Of a DNA stretch of 64,000 bases, positions 43,112 to 54,800 are shown piece by piece. Within the stretch, counting starts at the first letter, position 1. The number at the start of each line of letters is the position of its first letter. The DNA comes from Nothopassalora personata (taxonomy: Eukaryota > Ascomycota > Dothideomycetes > Mycosphaerellales > Mycosphaerellaceae): positions 7,254,001 to 7,318,000 of the forward strand of contig CM066287.1 of assembly GCA_033816765.1 (NCBI GenBank), written 5' to 3'. The notes under the pieces are model-generated. The model did not search any database. It was not told where the DNA came from and worked only from the letters and a program-made list of their open reading frames with translations. The position numbers were made by a program, and so were the translations under genes.

Positions 43112-46100
43112 AGCTATAGTAAGGAAAACGGATACGACTACGGCACGACGTAGCTATAGGAAGGTACGACGCATCTATAGGAACCCGGTAAGGCTCTAAC
43201 GCCTAGCAACCATTTAGCTTACTTATTAGGATTACTTAGAAGTGCTAGAACAAAGGAACGAGTTGCAGAAATTAGAACAGGCGCGTTTAAGGGAGATTCT
43301 ATTACTAACGTTTATTTAGTTTAAGGAGATTAGCCCTCCGAGATCCTAAGGCAATCTACATTAAATGCTTAGGCACGGAAGTAGTAAGTAGGCTAACATA
43401 TAGCTAATATTAGGATGCCGCAGGTCTTTACGATATATAAGCGTAAGGCGAATAAGAAGAAGCTAGTAGACGCGAGCGTTTACGAACGCCTAGAATTACG
43501 AGTTAAGGGAGATATAGAATGGAAGCGTAGAGTACTATACCTAGAATCTAAGATGCCTAAAGGATAAGGTCCGTTCGATGGGAAGTACTTAACTAAGAAA
43601 TTCTTAAGTATTAAGCGAGGTAGCCGGATTACTCTAGAACGACTTACCTTAATTAAGGTTAGTATTAAGCTATTGCTAATAGAAAGGGCCTTATTCGATA
43701 AGATGCTCTATAACCGGGAGGTAGTTCTTACTCAGGATTTTAGTTACATAAGGTAAATTAGGCACGACGTCGTACCACCTTAGAAGATTAACACGGTCCC
43801 TTATAGGCTATAGTAGGCACGTCCTATCCGATTGCACCTAAGTCTTAGGGCGATCGTTAAACGCATAATTAGAGCCCGGATTAAGAACAACATCCTAGAA
43901 TACTTATAAGGGGTATATTCTAATAGCTAGTTCCTAGTCGTAAAGAAGGTTAATGCCTCTAGAAGCGATATGCCATATCGGTTAATTAACTTAGCTATGC
44001 TCCTAAATAAGGTTACTATACGCGATACTAACATTCCACCGGACACGGATAGCTTCTTAGAGCATTTTACCGGGTGCCGAGTCGCTTTACTTATAGACCT
44101 ATTTTTAGGTTATGATTAGATCACTTTAGATAAGTCCTACCGGGACTTAATAGCCTTCATGACCCCTCTTAGCCTAGTACGCAACACGACTCTACCCTAA
44201 GGGGCTACTAATTCGGTTGCTTAGTTCGTGCGTACGGTAATAAAGATTCTACTTATTTATATCTCGTATCGAGCGAAGCCGTTTCTTAATAACATCGGTA
44301 TTAAGGGACTAACCGAGGACTATAGGAATGCCGAAGTAGAGCCTAGGTTAAGGAGATAGGTCGTTAAGTACATCGTCTCCCTAGATCTAGTTCTTACTAA
44401 CCTAGAGAGAGCTAGTACGGTAGTTACTAGAGGCAAATCCTAATAGTTATACGAAAAGCTTAAGATTGTTAGGTACGTTACTAGCCCGGATAGTTACTAT
44501 CCTAACCTAAAGATTGTAGCTAAGATCCTAGATTAGCCTACGTCTACCTATATTAAGGAGGTCCGTACCTATATAGGGCTATATATGTACTTCCGGATAT
44601 AGATCCCCTAGTTCGTTATTATCGCTCGACTAATGTATAAGCTACTAAAGAAGGACGCCGAGTTCACCTAGATAGAAAATAAGCAGTTCTTAAAAGAAGA
44701 GGTTACTAGATACCTTATGTAGGCTCTAGCCTTAGTTACCCTCTACTACTTACCTAGTGCTAGGTCTATCTTTATCTTAGTTAATGCTAGCGGTACTAGA
44801 TAGGGATGTATCGTTTCTTAAGAATTAATAGACAGCACTCGACGGCGTTACCCGGTGCGGTATAAGAGTGGAATCTAGAACGCGTTAGAATCTAGATACA
44901 ATACTAGTAAGCGGGAATGCCTTAGGGTCCTTAAGGGGCTTAAGAAGATCTAGAGATATATTACTAGCGTTAATTTTGTCCTTAAGTTTAATGCTAAGAC
45001 ACTTATATAGTAGCTTAATCGGCCGGCTTCGGACCTACCGAACTCGGTAATAGCCCGGTAGGTCGTATAGATTAGGCTATTTACATTCGAAGTGAAGCAC
45101 GTTACGGGAGCTAGGCATACTAGCCTAGATGCCCTATCTCGTAGGCCCTCTATACCTTAGGAACCTAGGGAAGCTAACGAAGACAAAGTCGACTAGATAA
45201 TTAATAATAAGCTATTCGGGTACCCGGAGCCGATCGATACCTATCTAGTTAAAATCTAGAAAACACGACATCTCGGGAACTAATATTCTAAGGGCTCTTA
45301 ACAACTTGCTTAGGTGATAGAAACTAGGACCCGGCCCGATAGTGTTACCCGTACTAAGTACCGGCGGCTAGTAAAGAAGAGCGTTAACTTCTTTATCCGG
45401 GACCAATTACTATTCTTCTAGAAGCGCCGAGGAGTACCGTTACAACTTATAATTAACGATAATGAAGCTTAGAAGGAAATCGTTATAGAGTGCTATAAGA
45501 GACACGGTTACCGTAGCGCTAAGGTCGTGTATAATCTTATTTCCGATCGGTATTACTAGGACGGGTGCTTCGCCGATGTCTCTACGTAGGTTCGAAGTTA
45601 TGCTCCTTATAGGTTTCGCGAAGGTAACTAGCGCGCTAGTAAGCTCTACTTATCGAGCCCTTAGGTTATTAGTGAAAAGTAGTACTCGGACCCCGTCTAG
45701 GTGCACAAAAATGGATACCTCCTAGTTACGCGCGAAGCACTTAGCAACTAGATCGAGGCTAGAGTAATAAGGGCACCTCCTAGCTCTAAGACGGTTACTA
45801 AGTTTCTATACAAAGATGTCTTCTATAGGTACGGCTACTATACTAAAATTGTGCTCGATAACGCTACGGTTTATACGGCTAAGGTTAAGCGGTTACTCGT
45901 AGGACTTAGTGTCCGAAGGATCCGAATATTACCGTACTATCCGTAGTCTAATACTCTAGTCGAGGTTAGGCACCGTCCGATTCTTATAGCGTTAGTAAAG
46001 CTCATAAGGAACACATACCGCGGATAGGAGCGATAGGTACCCGCTATGTTATAGGCTAATAGGACTACGACCTATCGTACTACTAGAATAACGCTAGCTT

Positions 46101-46800
46101 AGGTCCTATATAGCTATCGTACAATTCTACCAATTGAGGTTAAGCACCCGACGTAGGCGAATTACTAATAGGGATCGGTAAGAACGACTAAGGACCTACT
46201 TACTATACGTGCGCGTTAACTCTAGGCTCGAGACCTTAGTTTAGAAGAGCTACATACTCGAAGGAAGCAACTAAGAGAACTTAGTAAGGACTACTTTAAT
46301 TCTCACCGGAATGTTAACTCTATTAGTTTCTAAAAGGGCGACCTTATTATGAGATTTGACAAGCTATATAAGGATAACTTCTTACGTAAGATCGGTTACC
46401 GATAGTAAGGTCCATATCGGGTGTCTAGTGTCTCTAGGGAGTTTAGTACCTATATTCTTAAGGAACTTAATAGCACGCTAATAAAGGGTGTTTAGGCACG
46501 GAAAAACCTTAAGCTAGTTCTAGAACTTCGCCCGGATAACATAGGAGTACTAAGCTTAGATAATAGGACCGATCTCGTAATAGGGGAGGGAGAAGTCGCT
46601 AATAGCGTCGCTAATAGCGAAGACAGTAGTAATTCGAACGAGATCGAGCCTATCGCCGGCGAAGACGTGCTACCTATAGGAGTTAACGAAAGGGAATCGT
46701 ATCCTAAACCGGAATCTAAGAAGCTATAGGTTAGGCCTTATAACCTTTCTATAGCCGAAATTTTATAGTTTAGTAGGATCGAGGCTAAGAACTAATTAGT
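43112..46800 (+). pseudogene. Element 2 pol (RT-RNaseH-integrase), RIP-inactivated
   Basis: Readable landmarks: IPPDTDSFLEHFTGCRVALL and DLFLGYD near 44035-44110, MTPLSLVRNTTLP and GATNSVA near 44160-44220, and FLNNIGIKG (worn FLDD, the RT active-site box) near 44285. Further on come ARHTSLDALSRRP (end of RNase H) near 45110, an H2C2-like region near 45480, and the integrase stretch TKIVLDNATVYTAKVKRLL near 45845. The RT box FLDD instead of YLDD and the surrounding motifs mark a Ty3/Gypsy lineage different from the chromoviruses of Elements 1 and 3. I see no chromodomain. Confidence 0.75.
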
Positions 46801-46936
46801 TAGTAATAGCGTACGGAGTTTACTTCCCTTAGGCATATGTTACGCATGCCCTTTAGTTTATTAAGCTAATTCGGTTATCTAGTCTTTACTTTATAGGGTG
46901 TTCTTACCTTAGTTAGACCTTAGTTAGTAGAGTTAC

Positions 46937-46962
46937 ATTTACCGGTCCCGGGACCGGTAAAT
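46937..46962. repeat. 26-bp palindrome, copy 3 (pol/ORF3 junction)
   Basis: Perfect and identical to copy 2. It sits between the end of pol and the third ORF region. Confidence 0.95.
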
Positions 46963-47662
46963 CGGATTACGTAATAGCGTAGCATGCCTCTACCGAATAC
47001 TTACCTAGGTGGTTACTAGCACTAGTTTTCGGTCACATGTAGGGTTATCGGACCTTTAGTGTAACCTTAATAGCACTACTCTTACTACTTATAAGACCGG
47101 TCTCGGCGCTACTACCTTATAACGGTTATAGGGACATACGTTAAGAGGTATACTTAAGCGTAGCTCTCTACCTACTACTTCCCCTCTTTTCCTTAAACAC
47201 TAGCACATCCTTACCGATAACTAACTACTAACACATCTATCTACTACTACTATACACATTAGACGGTTCTTTAGCCTCTCTCTCTTTACGACCTTAACCT
47301 TCTTTAAAGCCCCTACCCCGACACTAAGCTTTTAAAGCTTACTAATACTCTAGAGTAGTACTACGAGATAGCTAGCTCTTACGATCTCACTACTAGCGAA
47401 TCCTAGTTATTATAGCTTTAGCTAGCCTATCGTTACGCCCGGCTAGCTCGAGCATAGCGCTTACTAGTACTATTACTAGGCTCACCCGCCTACCTTAGAC
47501 CTTATTCGAGCCCCTCCGCCTACCGGACAACGTTAAGCATGTCCTTACTAACACGAATACGCTAAAGTCCGCTGCTAATATTATGTTCCGAGAGCTTAGT
47601 CCTTAGAAGCGGGTTAAGGTGTTAAAGGACTTCTATAAGGGCTTCGAGAAGGTGTTCGAAGA

Positions 47663-48097
47663 TGTTACGGTTCGGATGAAGGACGGTGCAGGACGTGGCA
47701 TGGGGAGGAAGAATCAGAAGACACGAACCAATCGCTAGGAAGAGAAAGGGACCCCACGTCCGGGTCACGTGCACGACCGCGCGCTTAGTGCATGGTCGAA
47801 CACGACCGCAGAAGTAGCGTATGGACGTACACGACCACACGACCAGACGACCGGTCGAGTGGACAGACGGACATCTAACACCGGATGGCATACGAACCTC
47901 CTTTGTATTTAGGAACGCTAGAAATCCTTATGGTTCTGATGCGTTCAACTCATGTTACTATCTCACTGATTGGAATACAACTCTTATTCCTATCATTCAT
48001 CTTTGCTCAGCTTGCTTCAGCCTCTCCAAAGAATAATACCGCCACGTGACTTGACTTATCTCTCTTTTGAGACTAGCCCTGGAACGAGACAATAACA
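47663..48097 (+). repeat. Solo LTR 1 (Element 4 family), unmutated
   Basis: 435 bp, TGTTACGG...AATAACA, flanked by GAAGA (47658-47662 and 48098-48102). The last 205 bp closely match solo LTR 2 and the Element 4 LTR; the first half does not. CA and TG are intact, so it is younger than the host ORF's RIP. A solo LTR arises by LTR-LTR recombination of a full element. Confidence 0.93.
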
Positions 48098-48559
48098 GAA
48101 GACTACTCCGTCTAGGTTAACCTGTTTTTCGAGGAAGTTAAGAGCGGTATAGGTAAGAGCTACTAGGATGAATTCCTTAGTAATAAGAAGCTCGATGTCT
48201 TATTTCCTATCGTCGGTAAGATTCGTAAGACCGGTTTAGAGATTTGTAACCGAGAGAAGACTCTTCGAGCTACGCTTACCCGCTACTAGCTACAGTAGAT
48301 AGACAATAAGATTCTTAATCGACGCATTATCTCCGAGCTTTACAGTACTAATAGCGGGCGCCGCTAGTTTACGGCCTTTATTAATAAGTACCTAGACTAT
48401 AGTAGGGCTATTAGTAGAATTTAGAGGGCATTAATCTAGCGTATAAGGATCGGCCATAAGGGCATAGATCGTAAGCGAATTCTAGAGCCTAGTAATCTTA
48501 TACGGTACGATAGGGAGGCTAAAGCACGTAGCATTGATCCGTAATCGGCTAAGAGTAGG

Positions 48560-48941
48560 TGTTACGGAATGATTCCCATGGACCCTGGAATCATAATGAC
48601 AAGACGAACACGTGACTCAAAGACGAACACGTGACTCATCCTGCCTGAGCGCTCAGACTTGGAGCGATCAGACTGCTCATGCTCAGACTGATCAGACTGC
48701 TCATGCTCAGACTGATCAGACTGATCACCGAGATCTACGAATCTCCTTTGTATTTAGGAACGCTAGAAACCCTTATGGTTCTAATGCGTTCAACTCATGT
48801 TACTATCTCACTGATTGGAATACAACTCTTATTCCAATTATTCATCTTCGCTCAGCTTGCTTCAGCCTCTCCAAAGAATAATCCCGCCACGTGACTTGAC
48901 TTATCTCTCTTTGAGACTAGCCCTGGAACGAGACAATAACA
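48560..48941 (+). repeat. Solo LTR 2 (Element 4 family), unmutated
   Basis: 382 bp, TGTTACGG...AATAACA, flanked by GTAGG (48555-48559 and 48942-48946). It contains private repeats in its first half: AAGACGAACACGTGACTC twice (about 48600-48636) and a 24-bp CTCATGCTCAGACTGATCAG-type unit twice (about 48675-48722). Confidence 0.93.
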
Positions 48942-49487
48942 GTAGGGAGATTATTAGAAGACACCGCCTAGCCGTCTATAAGGATAGCCTTCTATACTTT
49001 ATAGAGGGTACTATTACTAAGAAGTCCGCGTCCCTAGAGGATAGCATAGATTAACCTAGACTATCTAGCCGGCAACAGCTACGTTAGCCACTACCGGGTA
49101 GTAAAGGTAAAGGACGTACGAAGAGTACTACGCTAACTCTACTACTAGCTTCTACCTAGCCTATAGTCCTATCGAGAGGCGGTCGTAAGTCGAGTCGACT
49201 TAAGTAGCTCCGTATAGGCGAGAGCATAGGTAAGGGTATAACTACGCCTACTCGATCCTCGCCTAACCGAACGCTAGATAGCGTACTAATACGCGAGGGC
49301 AGTCCGCTAGGTATACCGGTTAGTACCCTACGATCTACTCCGGCCTTAACTAAGAATAGTAATCCGATACTTACTATGTTACCTTCGGCTATAATTAGGG
49401 ATGTATTAGTCTTTAAGGATTAGATCCTATAAGAAGACGAGGCCCTCCGGATTAAGCGCGCTAACTGCACCTATAATAAGCGGTACT

Positions 49488-49671
49488 TGTCACGGGCAGC
49501 CCGCGACCCTTCACTGACGATGCGTCGTCCCGGCGGAACCTCGGACCTTCCGCATCGGGTTAGCGCGGCTTGGCGATGCTTTATCTATCCGCCGCGCCTC
49601 GCGCTCCTCTTTCGTAGCTTCGTAGAACAACAACTATCTCATTCGGACCCTATGGTACGCGCGCCCTTACA
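49488..49671 (+). repeat. Element 3 left LTR
   Basis: 184 bp, TGTCACGGGCAGCC to CCTTACA. Should carry the promoter. The predicted mRNA 5' end is near 49622 (see the primer-binding site). Confidence 0.95.
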
Positions 49672-49673
49672 GT

Positions 49674-49682
49674 TTGTTCTAC
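49674..49682 (+). other. Element 3 primer-binding site (self-priming type)
   Basis: TTGTTCTAC, two bases after the left LTR, is the exact complement of GTAGAACAA at 49622-49630 inside the LTR. No tRNA-type site starting TGG is present. As in Tf1 of fission yeast, the mRNA 5' end would anneal here to prime minus-strand synthesis, placing the transcription start at about 49622. Confidence 0.7.
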
Positions 49683-49840
49683 CTCCCTACCCAGATCGCG
49701 GATCCAGGTAAGGGACGCGTAACAACAGGAACAGACTCACAGAACCGCGCACGGCGTAGATACAGAACTCGCGACTCGCAACATCGCAACAGAGGCAAAC
49801 GGATTCAGAACACGGAACACGGTAAGGCACTAAGCAACAG

Positions 49841-51874
49841 ATGCCCAAGGAAACCAACGCACCAAAGGCCTCAGCAACAGGCCGCGTTGAAGGAAACAAC
49901 ATGACTTCCCAGCAGTCACAGACACAAGGCAAGCGCACCTCTCTTTTCCCCGACCTCTCCAGTTTCGACAGTCAGACACAAGGAGACGACACTCGGCGAG
50001 TCACAGTTGACACCGGTGTCGCGCTTCAGCAAGAGCTGGACAAGGCATGGAACAAAGCACAAGACAGGGAGCAGAACGGTGAGCTTGATTTCACAGAACT
50101 CTTCGAGCCCAGGGTGGGAGAAGAGGAGGACACACCAGTCTTCATTTCACACGACGAAGCCGAACACATCGCTGCCGCCGACTTCCAGAACATCACCGCC
50201 GAAGACCTGGCCACACTGACCAAGGAACACCCGAAGACCGTCCACGATTTCGTGCTACGAGGATTCAACACTGCCATCATATCTAGCCAACAACTCGATG
50301 TGATGCAACGCGCCAATGCACTTCAGAACAAGCAGTACCGTACGCTGTATGCCGAGTACGATCGCATCCACGGGATGCTCAAGACCGAACAGACCGCCCT
50401 CGCGAAGATGGCCCAGGACCTTAAGAATAAGAACGCCGACACCCTCAAACTCAAGGCTGTCGAGAAGAAGTACAAGGATGCGAACGAGCTATGTCAGCAG
50501 TTCGCCGATATCACCGACTCGGAGAAGAAGAAGAGCCAGGCATTACAAGCTGAGGTTGATGACCTGAAGGTCCGTCTGCAAGCAGCAGAGGACCAGGCAC
50601 GAGGACGTCGTTCGCGCTCGCGCCCACGCTCACGCCCACGATCACCACCACCCCGCGAGACCTCACTCGAGGTGCTCCAGCGTCGGTACCGTGAGGCGGC
50701 AGCAGGAGGAGGTGGCGGAGGAGACGATGATGACGATGGCAATGGAGACAAGGACAGGGATCGCCGTGGTCGTGACCATGACCGACCACGTCGTGATGAG
50801 CGCCAAGGCACACAAGGCACGCAGCGGTCAGGCGGTGGTCGCAGCAACCGCACGCAGCAGACACCTCTCGTGGACCTGCCGGAGCGTCTCATCAACATCG
50901 ACCCCACCCTCGACCGCAGCATGAAGATCGGCAAGGGTGTGCCTGACCCAAAGAAGTTCAAGAACGATGACGACCCGACTTATGACAGCTGGTACACAAG
51001 CATCCTGCTGAAGTTGACAGTCGCGACGTTCCGCACTGAACAGGACGCCCTACGCTTCCTGTATGGATGGACGGACGGTGAGGTGCAGAAGACTGTGAAG
51101 CCTCGCATCCCCATCCCCGGGCACCAGGCTTTCAACGAGTTCATGACTGGCGAAGAACTGTTGGACTGGATGACTCGACAGTACGGCGTCCGCAACGAGG
51201 CCACCAAGGCTGCAGTGGACATCACTACCTGCAAACAGGCTCAGAAGGAGAACTTCGTCCCATTCTTCGCACGCTATTCCAAGCTGAGGGCATGGTTTGA
51301 CTGGAGTGACGAGACCGAGTTGATGCTGTTCCGCACACGCCTCAACAAGCGCTACTACATCAAGACCTTCGGAGACCGCGAGGTGGACCGACGTCTGAAC
51401 AGCATGCAGGACGTGATCGAAGAGTGCACTGCACTGGACGAGCAGTTCTACGAGACCGAGCAGCTGTACCCTCAAGAGAACAACAACCGCCCACGCGGCA
51501 ATGGAGGAGGCAACCAGAACGGCAACGGCAACGGCAACCAGAACCAGGGCAACACAGCTGCAGCTGCAGCCGCTGGTGCTGCCGGCGCCGTCGTTCAGCG
51601 CCCACCACAGTACGTAGGCACCAAGAAGAAGGAAGACTTGCCAGCTCACCTTCGGGACCTCCCACCGCTCAACTATGAGGGTCGCGAGGAATTGAAGAAG
51701 CAGGGCAAGTGCTACCGATGCCGCACCGGACCCCACTTATCCAGCAATACCGAGTGCCCGATGTATGGCTACGACGGCGACTATCGCCCACCGCGCCCGC
51801 GTAACAACAACGGAGGCAACACCAACCTCAGTTCCCTGGCCGCCGGGCAGGGAAATGGCGAGGCCACTGCCTAA
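49841..51874 (+). CDS. Element 3 Gag
   Basis: 677 codons from the ATG at 49841 (MPKETNAPKASATGRVEGNN). Gag packages the element's RNA into virus-like particles. The order is an acidic N-terminal region, a coiled coil at about residues 165-255, then a basic Arg/Ser-rich and Asp/Gly/Arg-rich linker. The capsid-like helical core (about 345-545) has WYTSILLKLTV, FLYGWTDGEVQKTVKPRI and NEFMTGEELLDWM. An Asn/Gly-rich stretch and Ala run follow. The zinc knuckle Cys624-x2-Cys-x4-His-x6-Cys is longer than the usual x4 spacing. The frame is intact and un-RIPed. The pol frame overlaps its end in -1, with a slippery heptamer 16 bases before the stop codon. Confidence 0.93.
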   Translation: MPKETNAPKASATGRVEGNNMTSQQSQTQGKRTSLFPDLSSFDSQTQGDDTRRVTVDTGVALQQELDKAWNKAQDREQNGELDFTELFEPRVGEEEDTPVFISHDEAEHIAAADFQNITAEDLATLTKEHPKTVHDFVLRGFNTAIISSQQLDVMQRANALQNKQYRTLYAEYDRIHGMLKTEQTALAKMAQDLKNKNADTLKLKAVEKKYKDANELCQQFADITDSEKKKSQALQAEVDDLKVRLQAAEDQARGRRSRSRPRSRPRSPPPRETSLEVLQRRYREAAAGGGGGGDDDDDGNGDKDRDRRGRDHDRPRRDERQGTQGTQRSGGGRSNRTQQTPLVDLPERLINIDPTLDRSMKIGKGVPDPKKFKNDDDPTYDSWYTSILLKLTVATFRTEQDALRFLYGWTDGEVQKTVKPRIPIPGHQAFNEFMTGEELLDWMTRQYGVRNEATKAAVDITTCKQAQKENFVPFFARYSKLRAWFDWSDETELMLFRTRLNKRYYIKTFGDREVDRRLNSMQDVIEECTALDEQFYETEQLYPQENNNRPRGNGGGNQNGNGNGNQNQGNTAAAAAAGAAGAVVQRPPQYVGTKKKEDLPAHLRDLPPLNYEGREELKKQGKCYRCRTGPHLSSNTECPMYGYDGDYRPPRPRNNNGGNTNLSSLAAGQGNGEATA

Positions 51875-51890
51875 GCGTGGCAGACAGTGG
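51850..51890 (+). promoter_or_regulatory. Predicted -1 ribosomal frameshift signal between gag and pol
   Basis: The heptamer G GGA AAT at 51850-51856 is in the gag frame and fits X XXY YYZ. After a 7-base spacer a hairpin follows: CCACTG (51864-51869) pairs with CAGTGG (51885-51890), or CTGCC (51867-51871) with GGCAG (51879-51883), enclosing the gag stop TAA. The pol frame is -1 to gag and has no ATG near its start, and the upstream stop in that frame is at 51802, so slippage here would make Gag-Pol. Confidence 0.7.
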
Positions 51891-54800
51891 TCAACCGAAC
51901 AACCAAGGACAGAAAGAGCATGAGATTGAGAGACACAGAGTGCAAGAGCAAGACACGGATACAGACTATGGTGAGGAGCTGAAGATATCGGCCTGCGCAT
52001 TGGAGCCGCAGCAACCAGATGTACACCCTCACATAGTACTCCCAGTAATGATACAGCATGGGAAGGCACGAGGCCTTGTAGACTCTGCTTCCACCTCTCT
52101 CTTTCTCGACTGGAAGTTCACACGCAAACACAGAATACCCTTGATACCCCTTGTGCGCAACAAGAACCTGACCCTTGGGGATGGTAAGGCTGCTGCACGT
52201 CGCATCACGCACGTAGCCCTCGTCGATGTTGATATCGACGGTCATCACGAGCAAATGCTATGCTACATAACCGACCTCGAATACGACATCGTCCTGGGCC
52301 TGCCGTGGCTGAGCACGCACAACCCAAACATCTTCTGGGAGACCGGTGAAGTGGCACTCAGATCAGACTACTGCTTTGGTCACTGTCTTAAGAACAAGAC
52401 ATCGACAACAGTCCAGTCCCTGAACCATCGACACCGACAACGTAAGGAAGCAATGAAATATGGACCAGAGCCCTTCACCGATGATCGCAGCTTCACGGCA
52501 GGAGGGGCAGAAGCAGAACTGAACCTATCCTCGATGGGCCTGTACGACGATGATGAGGAAGTCGAGTGTATAGGCGTCACGCAGCGCGCCTTCGAGATGT
52601 ACGCGCACCGACCTGGCGCTGAATGTTTCTACATACTATCTACCGGCAAAGAGGACGAAGAAGGCGATGGTGAGATCAAGCTGAGCGCAATGGCAGCTGA
52701 TGACTTGGATCAGTTCCTGAACAAGGAGTTCAACCATAACCCGAAGGAGAAGCTCCCACCAGAATACCATGATCTCGTAGATGCATTCTCAGCGAAAGAC
52801 CATGAAGGACTTCCTCCTCACAGACCTGGAATCGACCACGAAATTCACATCAAGCCTGATGGGCCCCAAGAACCGCCATACCGTAAGCCCTACGGACTGG
52901 CGCCTCAGGAGAATGAAGCAGTCAAGAAGTGGGTCACCGAACAGGAGCAACAAGGCAAAGTCCGGCCAGCAGGACAGAAGACGAGCCAATCGCCGGCACC
53001 AGTACTGGTAGTCAGAAAGCCAGGCGGTGGACTGCGCGTGTGCATCGACTACCGAGGACTCAATGCGATCACTATCAAGAACAGGTACCCTATACCGCTA
53101 ATCCAAGAGACACTGAACCGCATGCACGGCAAGAGGTACTTCACGAAGCTGGACATCGTCGCAGCCTTCAACAAGCTTCGCATTGCAGAAGGGCACGAAT
53201 GGCTTACAGCATTCGCTACACGATATGGGGTGTACGAATGTCTTGTGTTACCATTCGGCCTATGCAATGGCCCTGCGTCGTTTCAGTCATACATTAACAG
53301 CGTGTTACAAGAACACCTGGATGACTTCGTCTCCGCGTACCTGGACGACGTTTTAATTTTTAGCGACACACTGGAGGAGCACATCGAACATGTGCGCAAG
53401 GTACTAGCAAAATTGAGGGATGCCGGACTGACGGTCGACATCGACAAGTGCGAGTTCCACCAGCAGCGAGTTAAGTACCTGGGACTTATTATCACCCCAG
53501 ATGGCATCGAAATGGACCCAGAGAAGCTTGAATGTATCCAGTCATGGGAAGCACCTTCCAACCTCAAGGATGTGCAGGCGTTCCTCGGATTCGCCAACTT
53601 TTACAGACGGTTCATCGAGGCCTTCTCACGCCTCGCAGCGCCGCTGACCGAATTGACCAAGTCAAATGGACCTAGTAATCACAAGAATCGCAGGGTTGAC
53701 TGGACACCAGCATGCCAAGCAGCATTTGACGCTCTGAAGGCAGCATTCAGCAAAGCCGGTATGCTCGCACACTATGTGCCCGGTAGGCAAACAGTAGTCG
53801 AAACGGACTCATCAGATTTCGTGAACGCCGGAGTGCTTTCTCAGTACGACGAGGAAGGCGTGCTTCACCCTGTAGCATTCTATTCAAAGAAGCTGAGCCC
53901 GCAGGAATGCAACTATGAGATTTATGACAAGGAGCTTCTAGCGATTATTAAGGCCTTCGAGGAATGGCGCCCGGAGTTGGCCTGCGAGGCGGATGATGAC
54001 ACCATCGAACCCGTGAAGGTGTTCACGGATCACAAGAACTTGGAGTACTTTATGACCACTAAGCAGCTGAATCGGCGCCAGGCACGTTGGGCCGAATTCC
54101 TGTCCCAGTTCAACTTCCGTATTGTCTATCGACCAGGTGTCCAAGGCACAAAGCCTGACAGCCTCACGAGACGCAGCCAGGACCTTCCGCAGGGGGTGGA
54201 CGATCCGCGAAATCAGCATCAGCATCAGACGTTGCTGCCGCCTGAGCGATTTCTTAAGATCGACTCGATGCGCGCAACTGTCGAAGATGCGGCTGAGGAT
54301 GTTGCACCTGTTGAGAACACACCTACCGCACCAATTGAGGAAGCCCTGAACCCGGAGGCCACCGAATTCATACCGTCCACGCAGACGCAGACAGCATCCG
54401 AGACGGAACAGGAAGCCGAACTCGAGTACAGAATGACAATGGCTTATGCCGCGGATGCAGACCTGAAGTCAGCTATCAGAGCCCTGCAGAAGGGCGAGAC
54501 CCCAGCACTCCTTCAGAAAGCGAAGGTGCATCCAGTACACTGCAAGGTCGAAGGGGACCTGCTGTACGTCCGTAACCAGTATAATGACTGGAGTCTATGG
54601 GTGCCAGAGGACCAGAAGCTCCGCACTCGGATAGTCAAGATGAACCATGACACCCCAGCGGCCGGTCACCCAGGCAGAGCCCGCACCTACGAGCTCGTTG
54701 CACGTGAATTCTACTGGCCTGGTTTGGCTAGATCTGTGCGCAGATACAACGCGAATTGCCGCAGGTGCCGCACGACGAAATCTGTGCATACCCAGCCACC

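Noticed and set aside
47821..48894. Short open frames in both solo LTRs with a shared peptide-like stretch
   Set aside because: They lie in the conserved LTR half; the conservation is that of the LTR itself, not of a protein.
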